Positions 50,798-60,004 are shown, counted from the first letter of the stretch. The stretch: DNA of 64,000 nt from Lachnoclostridium sp. An131 (GCF_002160825.1 NZ_NFLI01000002.1:186001-250000), one strand, 5' to 3'. Made by a program: numbers and translations. The notes: generated from the letters alone by a model not told the origin.

Positions 50798-53152
50798 TCA
50801 GAATACCGACGTCAGGAGCGCGCTTCCCTGAGCGATCAGAAAGCAGAGCGCCAGCCCTACGGCTGCCGGAAGGACTGCAGCCAGAAGCGTCCAGCGCAGA
50901 GAGCCGGTTTCCTTCCGGACAGTCATCAGTGTTGTGGCGCAGGGCCAGTGAAACAGCATGAAAACCAGAGTGCACAGAGCAGTGACAGGGGTCCAGCCCT
51001 GTGATACCAGAAGCTCCCGCAGATTTGGCAGCGCGGCTGCTTCTGCCAGCACGCCCTGCTGGAGGTAGGCAGCCAGCATGACGGGGATCACGGTTTCGTT
51101 CGCTGGGAGCCCCAGGATAAAAGCCAGCAGAATCACGCCGTCCAGGCCAAACAGAGCCGCAAACGGCTCCAGGGCTCCGGCGCACAGGGAGAGAAGGCTG
51201 GCGTCCCCGATCCGGACATTGGCCAGCACCCAGATCAGGGCTCCGGCTGGCGCAGCAGCTGATATGGCTCTTCCCAGCACGAAAAGTGTCCTGTCGAGGA
51301 GGGAGCGCACCAGGATCTTTCCTGTCTGCGGACGCCGGTAAGGGGGAAGCTCCAGCGTAAAGGAGGAGGGCAGTCCCCGCAGCAGTGTTATGGACAGCAG
51401 GCTTGAGACCAGAAGAGCGGTTCCTACAGCTGCGGCAATCAGCAGGGCAAGGAGCAGAGCCGGAACTGCAGAAAAAACAAGAGCGCCGCTGGAGTCCGTC
51501 CCCGCAAGGAACAGCATCAGCAGGGTGATGAGGGTGATAAGGGCCGGAAAACGCCCGTTGCAGGGCACAAAGCTGGCAGTAAGCATCGCAATCATGCGTT
51601 CTCTGGGAGAATCTATAATCCGGCAGCCAGTCACTCCGACGGCATTGCAGCCAAAGCTCATGCACAGGGTCAGCGCCTGCTTTCCGCAGGATCTGCAGCG
51701 CTGAAATGCATGATCCAGATTGTAGGCGATCCGGGGAAGATATCCCATATCCTCCAGAAAGGTAAACAGCGGGAAGAAAATCGCCATCGGAGGGAGCATG
51801 ACAGAAACCACCCAGGCAAGGACACGGTACGCTCCTTCCACCAGAAGCCCATGAAGCCAGTCAGGTGCTCCAAGGCGTACAAATGCAGACGTCAGTACGT
51901 CCTGAAAACGGAACAGAAGCTCGGAGAGCAGCCGGGACGGATAATTGGCTCCGGCAATCGTAAGCCAGAGAATCAGAGCCAGCAAAAGGAGCATGGCCGG
52001 ATATCCGAACAGGCGGCTGGTAAGGATCTGATCCAGGAACCGATCTGTTTTCCGGGCTTTGTCCGGATCAGCCTGCACAGTTTGGCAGGCAAGCTTTTCT
52101 GCCTGGGAAAGGAGGCTTTCGGCAATGGTGTCCGAAAGGCTGGACGTATTCAGTACTGCGTGCGCCTCTTTAAGAGCCTGCCGGACAGAAGGCTCCTCCT
52201 TTAAATCATACCCCAGATAATCCTGGAGACCGGCCTCCAGGGAAGCGTCCTCTTCCAGCAGGCGGAGTGCGAGCCAGCGGGCTGGGAAAAGGCCGTTTAC
52301 CGATCTTTGAATGACAGGCTCCAGAAGCTGTATGGAAGCTTCCAGTGAAGCCGGATACGGCACGGGAGCAGGCACAGGGCGGGGGCCGTCCAGCAGCTTA
52401 TCCAGAGCTTCGGTAAGAGCATAAAGAGACTGCCTGTTGCGTGCGGAGACTCCGATTACAGGAACGCCAAGCCCACGGGATAAGGCATGCAGATCGATCT
52501 GAATTTCGCGTTTCTCAGCCTCATCCATAAGGTTGACGCACACGAGGGTTCGGGGAATCAGCTCGAGAATCTGGAGCACCAGATTCAGGTTCCGTTCCAG
52601 GCAGGAGGCGTCGCAGACGGCAATGACAGCTTCCGCCCCGCCGAAGCACAGAAAGTCCCGGGTAATTTTTTCATCGGGAGACTGTGCCATGAGAGAATAG
52701 GTTCCGGGCGTGTCAGTGAGCCGGCAGGTATGAAGGGCCGTCTGAAAGGCTCCGGCAGCCTGTTCCACAGTTTTGCCCGGCCAGTTGCCGGTGTGCTGGT
52801 GCATTCCGGTCAGGGCATTAAACAGTGTGCTTTTTCCCACGTTTGGATTTCCTGCCAGCGCGATGGACCTTGGCGCGTGCTTTTTGGAAGCGGTTCCCTG
52901 CCGGAAAGCCTCTCCCTGCGGTTCCACGAGGACATAGCGGCTGTCCCGGTCTCGGATAGCGATGACTGCTCCGCGGATCAGGAAAGCGCCGGGATCGCCG
53001 GACGGACTGCGGCCCACGCAGGAAATTTTTGTATTCACTCCAAGTCCCAGATCCAGGAACCGCCTCCGGAGCTGTTCGGGACAGGAAAGCTTTCGGACGC
53101 GGGCGCTCTGCCCGGGCTTTAATTCATTTAAGGCACTGTATTTGGAAATCAA
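50798..53152 (-). CDS. feoB: Ferrous iron transporter, FeoA-FeoB fusion
   Basis: 784 residues. TTG start at 53152 (minus strand), six bases after GGGAGGTGG; the open frame beyond lacks family sequence. Residues about 6-77 are a FeoA SH3-like domain (LNELKPGQSARVRKL...FLDLGLGVNTKISCVGRSPSGDP). Then the FeoB GTPase: GNPNVGKST (about 101-109), TDTPGTYSL, CVNLMDEA. The remainder is the transport domain with about ten helices, FPLFTFLEDMGYLPRIAY, CMSFGCNAVGVTGCRII (Cys-bearing pore motif) and LPANETVIPVMLAAY. Imports Fe2+. FeoA fused in front replaces the separate FeoA protein. No convincing Fur box was found. Confidence 0.95.
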   Translation of the reverse strand: MISKYSALNELKPGQSARVRKLSCPEQLRRRFLDLGLGVNTKISCVGRSPSGDPGAFLIRGAVIAIRDRDSRYVLVEPQGEAFRQGTASKKHAPRSIALAGNPNVGKSTLFNALTGMHQHTGNWPGKTVEQAAGAFQTALHTCRLTDTPGTYSLMAQSPDEKITRDFLCFGGAEAVIAVCDASCLERNLNLVLQILELIPRTLVCVNLMDEAEKREIQIDLHALSRGLGVPVIGVSARNRQSLYALTEALDKLLDGPRPVPAPVPYPASLEASIQLLEPVIQRSVNGLFPARWLALRLLEEDASLEAGLQDYLGYDLKEEPSVRQALKEAHAVLNTSSLSDTIAESLLSQAEKLACQTVQADPDKARKTDRFLDQILTSRLFGYPAMLLLLALILWLTIAGANYPSRLLSELLFRFQDVLTSAFVRLGAPDWLHGLLVEGAYRVLAWVVSVMLPPMAIFFPLFTFLEDMGYLPRIAYNLDHAFQRCRSCGKQALTLCMSFGCNAVGVTGCRIIDSPRERMIAMLTASFVPCNGRFPALITLITLLMLFLAGTDSSGALVFSAVPALLLALLIAAAVGTALLVSSLLSITLLRGLPSSFTLELPPYRRPQTGKILVRSLLDRTLFVLGRAISAAAPAGALIWVLANVRIGDASLLSLCAGALEPFAALFGLDGVILLAFILGLPANETVIPVMLAAYLQQGVLAEAAALPNLRELLVSQGWTPVTALCTLVFMLFHWPCATTLMTVRKETGSLRWTLLAAVLPAAVGLALCFLIAQGSALLTSVF

Positions 53153-53307
53153 GGAATCCCACCTCCCGTAAACTCTGTGCCGAGACTGAACACAAACCGT
53201 TCTGTGCGGCAATTTTTGCGCATCTGAGCCTGCTTCAGGCTATTCCCATACCTGCGCCGCGCAGGCCTCCGTATGGCGGGGATGTGAAAAAAGAGCTGCC
53301 GCAGTGT

Positions 53308-53336
53308 ATTATAGAATATGCCAGTAATCTCTAATT
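53308..53336 (-). promoter_or_regulatory. Possible feoB promoter (minus strand)
   Basis: Minus-strand TATAAT at 53313-53308 with a weak -35 (AATTAG) 17 bases upstream. The leader that follows (53153-53300) has two small hairpins: AGCCTG/CAGGCT at 53227-53241 and CCTGCG/CGCAGG at 53251-53265. Confidence 0.4.
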
Positions 53337-53365
53337 TGACAAACAAGGGACTTTGCTATTATAAT
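53336..53365 (+). promoter_or_regulatory. Consensus sigma-A promoter for the SH3b membrane protein
   Basis: TTGACA at 53336-53341 and TATAAT at 53360-53365, spacer 18. Both hexamers are perfect. It is back to back with the possible feoB promoter. Confidence 0.85.
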
Positions 53366-53448
53366 AAGGGCAGTGTAAGGCGGCTTTGGATGAGATACGC
53401 CATAAAAACAGGGATAACGCAGGATATGTGATGATGGAGGATAAAAGG

Positions 53449-54657
53449 ATGAAGAAACTTTACCGGAGACGGGGAGTTGGAAAATATGTTGGAGGGCTGG
53501 TTTTATGCGCGGCCTGTGCGCTGTTTCTGGCAGCTGGCTTGAATGGACGGGCAGCCCGGACAGGTACAGTGTCTGTGGAAAGCGCCCGTGTACGCCAGGA
53601 GGCGTCGACGGACGCAGGAATTGCAGGCTCTCTTTCTTCAGGAGATACGGTAGATATTATCGATGAGACAGAAAGCGGCGGTTCTACCTGGTATCAGATC
53701 AGCTATACCCAGGACGGCGAAGAAGTGACAGGCTGGCTTCGTTCCGATCTGCTGACTGTCGCGGAGACAGAGGAGCCGGAAGAAACGGCAGAAGAGCCGG
53801 AAGAGACGGCAGAGACGGAGACTCCGGCGGCGGGCTATACGATTCAGGAGCCGTCCGAGGCTCCTGCGGCAAATTATCTGACACAGACTACGGTTCAGTC
53901 TGGAGATACGAGCTATACGGCCTGGCAGGCGGATGCGGACACAGCCCTTTATCTGGTTTGGGCTGCGGCGCCGGACGGAAGTACAGGATGGTACTGGTAT
54001 GATCCTGCGCAGAATACCTTTCAGCAGGATCTTGGACAGTTTTCCTCCCAGGGTCTGGTTTCCGCCCTTCAGAATGAGCTGACAAGCCTGAAGGAGTCCA
54101 GTGCAGATGACTTGAGCCTGCGTCTGTACATTATCATCGGGCTTGGCGTACTCAGTGTGATCCTTCTGGTTCTCGTTATTGTCTTTGCAGTAAAGAGCCG
54201 TAATGTGGAGTACGAATATTACGATGATGACGACGACGTGGATGACGATGACAACGACACGGAGTACGATGATGATGACGGCTACGGGGAGGAAAAGAAG
54301 AGAAAGAAGGGCGGCCTGTTTTCCAAACGCAGAAAGGATTCGGAGGAAGAGGACGACGAGGATGATTTCGATGACTTCCTGGCAGCGGTGAACCGGAAGC
54401 GTTCCGAAGGCTCTGGCTTTGATTCTGGCGAGGAGGAAGACGAGGCAGAGGAGGGTGAAGAAAAGGTAGATTTGACGCTTACGGCAAACCTTCCCCAGAT
54501 TGATATGAGCGCTGTGGAGGAAGTAGAAAAGAAAGCTGATAGGGCTGCAGGAGAGAAGAAGGCTCAGAAAGCAGAAGAAAAGAAGCTTCAAAAGACAGAA
54601 GAGGACGACGAGGATTTTGATATAGAGATTCTTGATTTTGATGATCTGGATCTGTAG
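53449..54657 (+). CDS. SH3b-domain membrane protein with Asp/Glu-rich cytosolic tail
   Basis: 402 residues from ATG 53449, seven bases after GGAGG (a TTG at 53386 is a poor start). Hydrophobic signal/anchor (about 13-31), an SH3b wall-binding domain (38-103, TGTVSVESARVRQEASTDAG...GWLRSDLLTV), a Glu/Thr linker, a second small domain (about 150-200), one helix (about 225-248, LYIIIGLGVLSVILLVLVIVFAV) and a tail of more than 140 residues with runs such as YYDDDDDVDDDDND and KKKGGLFSKRRKDSEEEDDEDD. Probably senses or binds the wall outside and binds a cationic partner inside. Family unknown. Confidence 0.78.
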   Translation: MKKLYRRRGVGKYVGGLVLCAACALFLAAGLNGRAARTGTVSVESARVRQEASTDAGIAGSLSSGDTVDIIDETESGGSTWYQISYTQDGEEVTGWLRSDLLTVAETEEPEETAEEPEETAETETPAAGYTIQEPSEAPAANYLTQTTVQSGDTSYTAWQADADTALYLVWAAAPDGSTGWYWYDPAQNTFQQDLGQFSSQGLVSALQNELTSLKESSADDLSLRLYIIIGLGVLSVILLVLVIVFAVKSRNVEYEYYDDDDDVDDDDNDTEYDDDDGYGEEKKRKKGGLFSKRRKDSEEEDDEDDFDDFLAAVNRKRSEGSGFDSGEEEDEAEEGEEKVDLTLTANLPQIDMSAVEEVEKKADRAAGEKKAQKAEEKKLQKTEEDDEDFDIEILDFDDLDL

Positions 54658-54727
54658 AATACAAAAGTGGAAAAGGTCTTGAGTCAAAAGCCCGGCTGTA
54701 TGCAGGGGCAGAAATCAGGAGAAGAAA

Positions 54728-54754
54728 AAGGGCGGGGTGACAAACCTCGCCCTT
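54728..54754 (-). terminator. Hairpin just upstream of the clpC ribosome site; minus-strand terminator shape
   Basis: Eleven-pair stem (54728-54738 with 54744-54754, one G-T pair), loop GACAA. On the plus strand only TT follows; on the minus strand the stem is followed by TTTTTCTTC, the form of an intrinsic terminator. It ends six bases before the AGGAGG of clpC, so it may also shape clpC translation. Confidence 0.6.
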
Positions 54755-54770
54755 GCAACAGGAGGAATTT

Positions 54771-57206
54771 ATGTTTGAAAATTATACGGAGAGGGCTGCG
54801 AGGATACTGAAGCAGGCCGAAAGGATCTCAAAGGAGCTTGGGCAGAATTATACCGGCACAGAGCATATTCTGATTGCAATGCTGAGGGACAGGGACTGTG
54901 CTGCCGCGCAGCTTTTGGAGGAGAGAAAGGTAGAGGAAAATACGGTAAAGGAGCTGATTCGGGACCTGATTTCCCCGGAAGGCGGTGTGGCGCTGGCAGA
55001 ACCGTCCGGATTCACGCCCAGGGCAGAGAAGGTGCTGAGGGAAGCGCAGCAGGAGGCGGCGCGCTTTCATGAGAGACTGGCAGGCACAGAGCATATTCTG
55101 ATTGCGATGCTGAAGGATATAGAATGTGCGGCAAGCCGGCTTTTGAATACGATGAACGTCAATGTCAAGGAGCTGTATTCTGCTATGCTGGATTCCATGG
55201 GCAGAACGGGGCAGGAATACCGGGAGGAGTTTGCCCGTGCATCCCGCGGCCAGAGCCGCGGCACCCAGACGCTGGAGCAGTACAGCCGGGATCTGACACA
55301 GCTGGCCAGGGAGCGGAAGCTGGAGCCCTGCATCGGCCGGGAGGATGAGATCCGCCGCCTGGTTCAGACCTTGAGCCGCAGAACCAAGAATAATCCCTGT
55401 CTGATCGGCGAGCCCGGAGTAGGAAAAACGGCGATAGTGGAGGGCCTGGCAGAGCGCATTGTGGAAGGAGCAGTTCCCGATTCTGTAAAAGGAAAGCGGC
55501 TTTTGGCCCTGGATCTGTCCGGCATGGTAGCGGGGACGAAATACCGGGGTGAATTTGAGGAGCGAATCAAAAATGTCATGGATGAGGTGATGCAGGCAGG
55601 GGATGTGCTTCTGTTTATTGATGAGCTTCACACATTGATCGGAGCGGGAGGAGCAGAAGGGGCCATGGACGCGGCCAACATTCTGAAACCGGCTCTCTCC
55701 AGAGGCGAGCTTCAGGTCATCGGCGCCACGACAGTAGAGGAATACCGGAAGCATATTGAGAAGGATGCCGCCTTGGAGCGCCGTTTTCAGCCAATCATGG
55801 TAGAGGAGCCCAGTGAGGAGGAGACGGTAGAAATCCTGAGGGGCGTCCGCAGAAATTATGAGCGCCATCATCAGGTGGAGATTCAGGATGAGGCGCTGGA
55901 GGCGGCAGTAAAGCTGTCCAAGCGTTATATCAGCGACCGGTTCCTTCCGGATAAGGCGATCGACCTGATGGATGAGGCCTGTGCACGGGTACGCCTGGGA
56001 GGGACCCGGACGGTTCACGCGGCGTCCGAGTTGGAGCAGAGCAGTGCAAAGCTCCTGGAAGAGATGGAGCAGGCTGTCCGCAGGCAGGACTTTGAGCGCG
56101 CTGCCGGTCTGCGTAAGGAACGCGCCCAGCTTGAAGAGAAAATTTCTAAGGAGCGGTCCAAGGCCGGGCACAGCCGCGGCAGGAAGGTCTTGTCGGTAGG
56201 GGAAAACGAGATTGCGCAGATCGTTTCTGACTGGACCAAAATTCCGGTCAGCAAGCTGGAGGAGACGGAGACGCAGCGGCTGCAGAAGCTGGAAAAAATT
56301 CTGCATAAGCGCGTGATTGCTCAGGATGAAGCCGTGACTGCAGTCGCAAGGGCAGTCCGCCGGGGCCGCGTAGGCCTGAAGGATCCGAACCGGCCCGTGG
56401 GATCCTTTTTATTCCTCGGCCCGACCGGAGTCGGAAAGACAGAGCTGTCCAAAGCTCTGGCAGAGGTGCTGTTTGGCCGGGAAGAGGCTATGATCCGCGT
56501 CGATATGTCGGAGTATATGGAGAAGCACAGCGTTTCCAAGCTGATCGGAGCTCCTCCCGGATATGTGGGACACGACGATGGAGGCCAGCTTTCCGAAAAG
56601 GTGCGGCGCAATCCCTATACGGTGATCCTGTTTGACGAAATTGAGAAGGCGCACCCGGATGTGTTCAACATTCTGCTTCAGGTGCTCGATGACGGACGTA
56701 TCACGGATTCCCAGGGCAGAACGGTGGATTTCAAAAATACGGTGATTATCATGACCTCGAACGCGGGAGCAGGCTCCATCATTTCGCCCAAACGGCTTGG
56801 TTTTGCCTCGAAGGATGATGAGAAACAGAACTATGAGGCCATGAAGGGCAGCGTGATGGAAGAGGTGCGCCGGATGTTCAAGCCGGAGTTCCTGAACCGA
56901 ATCGATGAGATTATCGTGTTCCATGCACTGAATAAGGAGCAGATGAAGCAGATCGTCTCGATCCTGTTCCGGGAGCTTGCGGCCCGGTGCAAGGAGCAGA
57001 TGGGAATCTCGCTGAAAATCCGTGACAGCGTGAAGACGCATATTGTGGATACCGCCTATGATGTAAAATACGGCGCCCGGCCCCTGAAAAGAGCGATTCA
57101 GACCCAGGTGGAGGACCCGCTGGCAGACGCTCTTCTTTCCGGAGAGGTCCGCAAAGGCGCGGAAGTGACGGTTACCGTGCGAAAGGGAAAGATTGTGTTT
57201 GTTTAG
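54771..57206 (+). CDS. clpC: ATP-dependent Clp protease ATPase ClpC
   Basis: 811 residues from ATG 54771, preceded by AGGAGG; the in-frame extension to 54753 is weaker. Two N-terminal Clp repeats (TEHILIAMLRD and TEHILIAMLKD), AAA1 with GEPGVGKTAIVEGLA, a UVR-like middle (MEQAVRRQDFERAAGLRKERAQLEEKI), AAA2 with GPTGVGKTELSKALAE, and C-terminal KYGARPLKRAIQTQVEDPLADALLSG. Unfolds proteins for ClpP. The usual ctsR-mcsA-mcsB genes are absent here, so its control differs from Bacillus. Confidence 0.96.
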   Translation: MFENYTERAARILKQAERISKELGQNYTGTEHILIAMLRDRDCAAAQLLEERKVEENTVKELIRDLISPEGGVALAEPSGFTPRAEKVLREAQQEAARFHERLAGTEHILIAMLKDIECAASRLLNTMNVNVKELYSAMLDSMGRTGQEYREEFARASRGQSRGTQTLEQYSRDLTQLARERKLEPCIGREDEIRRLVQTLSRRTKNNPCLIGEPGVGKTAIVEGLAERIVEGAVPDSVKGKRLLALDLSGMVAGTKYRGEFEERIKNVMDEVMQAGDVLLFIDELHTLIGAGGAEGAMDAANILKPALSRGELQVIGATTVEEYRKHIEKDAALERRFQPIMVEEPSEEETVEILRGVRRNYERHHQVEIQDEALEAAVKLSKRYISDRFLPDKAIDLMDEACARVRLGGTRTVHAASELEQSSAKLLEEMEQAVRRQDFERAAGLRKERAQLEEKISKERSKAGHSRGRKVLSVGENEIAQIVSDWTKIPVSKLEETETQRLQKLEKILHKRVIAQDEAVTAVARAVRRGRVGLKDPNRPVGSFLFLGPTGVGKTELSKALAEVLFGREEAMIRVDMSEYMEKHSVSKLIGAPPGYVGHDDGGQLSEKVRRNPYTVILFDEIEKAHPDVFNILLQVLDDGRITDSQGRTVDFKNTVIIMTSNAGAGSIISPKRLGFASKDDEKQNYEAMKGSVMEEVRRMFKPEFLNRIDEIIVFHALNKEQMKQIVSILFRELAARCKEQMGISLKIRDSVKTHIVDTAYDVKYGARPLKRAIQTQVEDPLADALLSGEVRKGAEVTVTVRKGKIVFV

Positions 57207-57274
57207 TCTGCAGGAAAGGCCGGCGCTTTGAAGTCCGGGCTTGCCGGGGACGGCGGAACTGGTGAAAAAAGATC

Positions 57275-57303
57275 TGGAAATAAGAACAGGGATCGTTTAT
57301 AAT
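57275..57303 (+). promoter_or_regulatory. Promoter upstream of the small gene at 57341
   Basis: TGGAAA at 57275-57280 and a perfect TATAAT at 57298-57303 with a 17-base spacer. It would drive the small gene and radA. Confidence 0.6.
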
Positions 57304-57340
57304 CAAAGCATCAAAAGATCCATCGGGAGGACGAAAGAAA

Positions 57341-57754
57341 ATGGCAGCAGTAAAAGAATTAATCCGTGCAGAAGAAGACGGCAGCATCAGCTTTGGCGAC
57401 TATGAGCTGGCATCTAAGACAAAGAAGCAGGATTTTGAATATCAGGGAGATCTTTACAAGGTAAAGACTTTCCGCGAGATCACGAAGCTGGAGCGGAATG
57501 ACATGTTTGTGTATGAGTCTGTGCCGGGGACAGCAGTAGAGCATTTCCGTGCGGATGCAGACAGTGTGGAGTTCCAGGTGGAGGGGCCGGAGGACGCACA
57601 GATTACCCTCGGCATGGAGGATGATACGGAGTATCTGACAGTCGTAGACGGTGTGAGCACAGGCGCGATCAAGACGGGACTGGGCGGAAAGCTGGTTTTG
57701 AGTGTAGAGCTTGGAAGCAAAGAGGCCGTAAGCGTAAAGGTATTGAAAGCGTAG
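57341..57754 (+). CDS. Small conserved-looking protein of unknown function
   Basis: 137 residues, soluble, acidic, no signal or helix. Starts MAAVKELIRAEEDGSISFGDYELASKTKKQDFEYQGDLYKVKTF; the second half has alternating strands (VEFQVEGPEDAQITLGMEDDTEYLTVVDG) like a small beta domain. GGGAGGACG precedes the ATG. I have seen such short proteins labelled endosialidase-like in Clostridia but see no catalytic motif, so no function is claimed. radA starts nine bases later. Confidence 0.7.
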   Translation: MAAVKELIRAEEDGSISFGDYELASKTKKQDFEYQGDLYKVKTFREITKLERNDMFVYESVPGTAVEHFRADADSVEFQVEGPEDAQITLGMEDDTEYLTVVDGVSTGAIKTGLGGKLVLSVELGSKEAVSVKVLKA

Positions 57755-57762
57755 GAAGCAGT

Positions 57763-59127
57763 ATGGCAAAAGGCAGGACGACGGTATTCTTCTGCCAGAG
57801 CTGTGGGTATGAGTCGCCCAAATGGCTGGGGCAGTGTCCGGGATGCCGGGAATGGAATACCTTTGTAGAAGAAACTGTTGAAAAAAAGAGCGCCGGAAGG
57901 GCGAGAGAAGAAAGAAGGGCAGCCGCAGCGCCGGTCTGCCTTTCTTCTATTGAGATGAAGGAAGAGCAGCGGATCCGAAGCGGGTCGGAAGAGCTGGACC
58001 GGGTCTTAGGCGGCGGGATTGTGCCCGGCTCCCTGGTTCTGGTGGGAGGAGATCCCGGGATCGGAAAATCTACGCTGCTTCTTCAGGTCTGCAGGACGCT
58101 GTCCTCGGACGGGCACGAGGTACTTTACATCTCAGGGGAGGAATCCTTAAAGCAGATCCGTCTCCGGGCAGATCGGATCGGAACCTTTTCTGACAGGCTG
58201 CGCCTGTTCTGTGAGACGAATCTGGATATCATTCAGGATACGATTCGGAGCGGCAGGCCGGAAATCGTGATCATCGACTCGATTCAGACCATGTACAGCG
58301 AAAATATCAGCTCCGCGCCGGGCAGCGTATCCCAGGTGAGGGAAGCTACTTCCGTGCTGATGCAGCTGGCTAAGGGGCTGGGAATCTCCGTGTTTATCGT
58401 AGGCCACGTGACCAAGGAGGGAACTGTGGCCGGCCCGAGAGTGCTGGAGCATATGGTAGATACGGTTCTCTATTTCGAGGGCGACAGGCACGCTTCCTAC
58501 CGCATCTTAAGAGCTGTGAAAAACCGCTTTGGCTCTACCAATGAGATTGGCGTGTTTGAGATGCGGGAAAACGGTCTTGTGGAGGTGGAAAACCCTTCGG
58601 AATTTATGCTGAACGGGCGGCCGGAGGCTGCTTCCGGCTCCATTGTAGCTTGTTCTATGGAAGGGACGCGTCCCATTCTGCTGGAGATTCAGGCGCTGGT
58701 GGCGAAAAGCCCCCTGGCTATGCCCAGGCGGACAGCTGCAGGTATGGATTATAACCGGGTAAATCTTCTTTTGGCGGTGCTGGAGAAGAGGCTGAAGCTT
58801 CCTCTTTCAAACAGTGACGTCTATATCAATATCGCAGGAGGCATCCGGATCAATGAACCGGCTGTCGATCTGGGGGTTGTGCTGGCGATTGTATCCAGCG
58901 CCCGCGATAAGGTGATTGATGAGAAGGTGCTGGCGTTCGGCGAGGTAGGCTTAAGCGGCGAGGTGAGGGCCGTCAGCCAGGCTGCGGGCCGGGTGCAGGA
59001 GGCAAAGAAGCTGGGCTTTACTACGGTGATTCTTCCTGAGGTATGCCGGGAGCAGATTGGCAGGATAGAAGGAGTCCGGCTGTGCGGCGTGCGCACGGTG
59101 GCGGATGCGGTGGGAGTGATTTTGTAA
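57763..59127 (+). CDS. radA: DNA repair protein RadA (Sms)
   Basis: 454 residues. Zinc finger CQSCGYESPKWLGQCPGC (Cys11/14/25/28), Walker A GGDPGIGKSTLL, ISGEESLKQIRLRA, Walker B region IVIIDSIQTMYS, the RadA-specific KNRFGSTNEIGVFEM and a C-terminal Lon-protease-like domain (GGIRINEPAVDLGVVLAIVSS, GEVGLSGEVRAVSQ). A branch-migration helicase in recombination. The HisA-like gene starts within its stop (TAATG). Confidence 0.96.
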   Translation: MAKGRTTVFFCQSCGYESPKWLGQCPGCREWNTFVEETVEKKSAGRAREERRAAAAPVCLSSIEMKEEQRIRSGSEELDRVLGGGIVPGSLVLVGGDPGIGKSTLLLQVCRTLSSDGHEVLYISGEESLKQIRLRADRIGTFSDRLRLFCETNLDIIQDTIRSGRPEIVIIDSIQTMYSENISSAPGSVSQVREATSVLMQLAKGLGISVFIVGHVTKEGTVAGPRVLEHMVDTVLYFEGDRHASYRILRAVKNRFGSTNEIGVFEMRENGLVEVENPSEFMLNGRPEAASGSIVACSMEGTRPILLEIQALVAKSPLAMPRRTAAGMDYNRVNLLLAVLEKRLKLPLSNSDVYINIAGGIRINEPAVDLGVVLAIVSSARDKVIDEKVLAFGEVGLSGEVRAVSQAAGRVQEAKKLGFTTVILPEVCREQIGRIEGVRLCGVRTVADAVGVIL

Positions 59128-59897
59128 TGCGGTTTCGTCCGTGTATTGATATTCACAATGGCAGAGTCAAGCAGATCGTCGGGGGAAGCCTGAGAGATCA
59201 GAGCGATTCTGCGGAAGAAAATTTTGTATCGGAGCAGACGGCGGCCTGGTATGCGTCTCTGTACCGGAGGGACGGCCTGAAAGGTGGGCATGTGATCCTG
59301 CTGAACGGGGCAGATTCCCTGTATTATGAGGCGACCCGGCAGCAGGCGGAGGAGGCGCTTGGAGCTTATCCCGGCGGGCTTCAGCTGGGAGGCGGCGTCA
59401 ATCCGGAAAATGCAGAAGGCTGGCTGAAGGCAGGGGCTTCTCACGTTATTGTGACCTCTTATGTGTTCCGGGACGGGCAGATTCAGTATGATAATCTGGA
59501 GAAAATGAGGAATACTGTAGGAAAAGAGCATCTGGTACTGGACTTAAGCTGCAGGAAAAAAAATGAGGACTATTATGTGGTCACAGACCGGTGGCAGAGG
59601 TTTACGGAGGTCAAGGTGACGCCAGAGCTTTTGACGGAACTGGCGGGAAGCTGCAGCGAATTTCTGCTCCATGCAGTGGATGTGGAAGGAAAGGCTTCCG
59701 GAATCGAACAGGAGCTGGTCCGGATGCTGGGAAGCTGGGAAGGAATTCCCGTTACCTACGCCGGAGGCGTGGGAAGCATGGGAGATCTCGAGCTTCTTAA
59801 GGAGCTTGGAAGGGGCCGCGTGGACGTGACAATCGGGAGCGCCCTGGACCTTTTTGGCGGTTGTATCCCCTACCAGAATGTGGTATACTTGAACTAA
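59127..59897 (+). CDS. hisA: HisA isomerase of the HIS6-like (eukaryotic-type) subfamily
   Basis: 256 residues from ATG 59127, sharing one base with the radA stop. A beta/alpha-barrel starting MRFRPCIDIHNGRVKQIVGGSL, with GGLQLGGGVNPENAEGWLKAGASHVIVTSYVF, LVLDLSCRKKNEDYYVVTDRWQRFTE and VTYAGGVGSMGDLELLKELGRGRVDVTIGSALDLFGG. The CRKK...YYVVTDRWQ segment is how yeast HIS6 and its bacterial relatives differ from standard HisA. Fourth step of histidine synthesis. No other his gene is nearby. Confidence 0.87.
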   Translation: MRFRPCIDIHNGRVKQIVGGSLRDQSDSAEENFVSEQTAAWYASLYRRDGLKGGHVILLNGADSLYYEATRQQAEEALGAYPGGLQLGGGVNPENAEGWLKAGASHVIVTSYVFRDGQIQYDNLEKMRNTVGKEHLVLDLSCRKKNEDYYVVTDRWQRFTEVKVTPELLTELAGSCSEFLLHAVDVEGKASGIEQELVRMLGSWEGIPVTYAGGVGSMGDLELLKELGRGRVDVTIGSALDLFGGCIPYQNVVYLN

Positions 59898-60004
59898 GTT
59901 CCAATCGGCTGAAAAGAGGCTGCGCCGCCTGCATGTATGACCGGCTGCGCCGCTGTTTCCGGCAGCTGGATGGCAACGCAAAAAAGCGTAAAGGAGTTGA
60001 GTCT

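Noticed and set aside
54215-54300. GAT/GAC tandem-like repeat
   Set aside because: Irregular codon-level repeat that codes the Asp-rich tail; explained by the protein.
54682-54688. AGTCAAA, a possible CtsR half-site before clpC
   Set aside because: CtsR needs a direct repeat of the heptamer with three-base spacing; only one half is present.
54828-56306. 492-codon open frame antisense to clpC
   Set aside because: Shadow of clpC codon bias; composition rich in Leu/His/Gln as expected of antisense frames.
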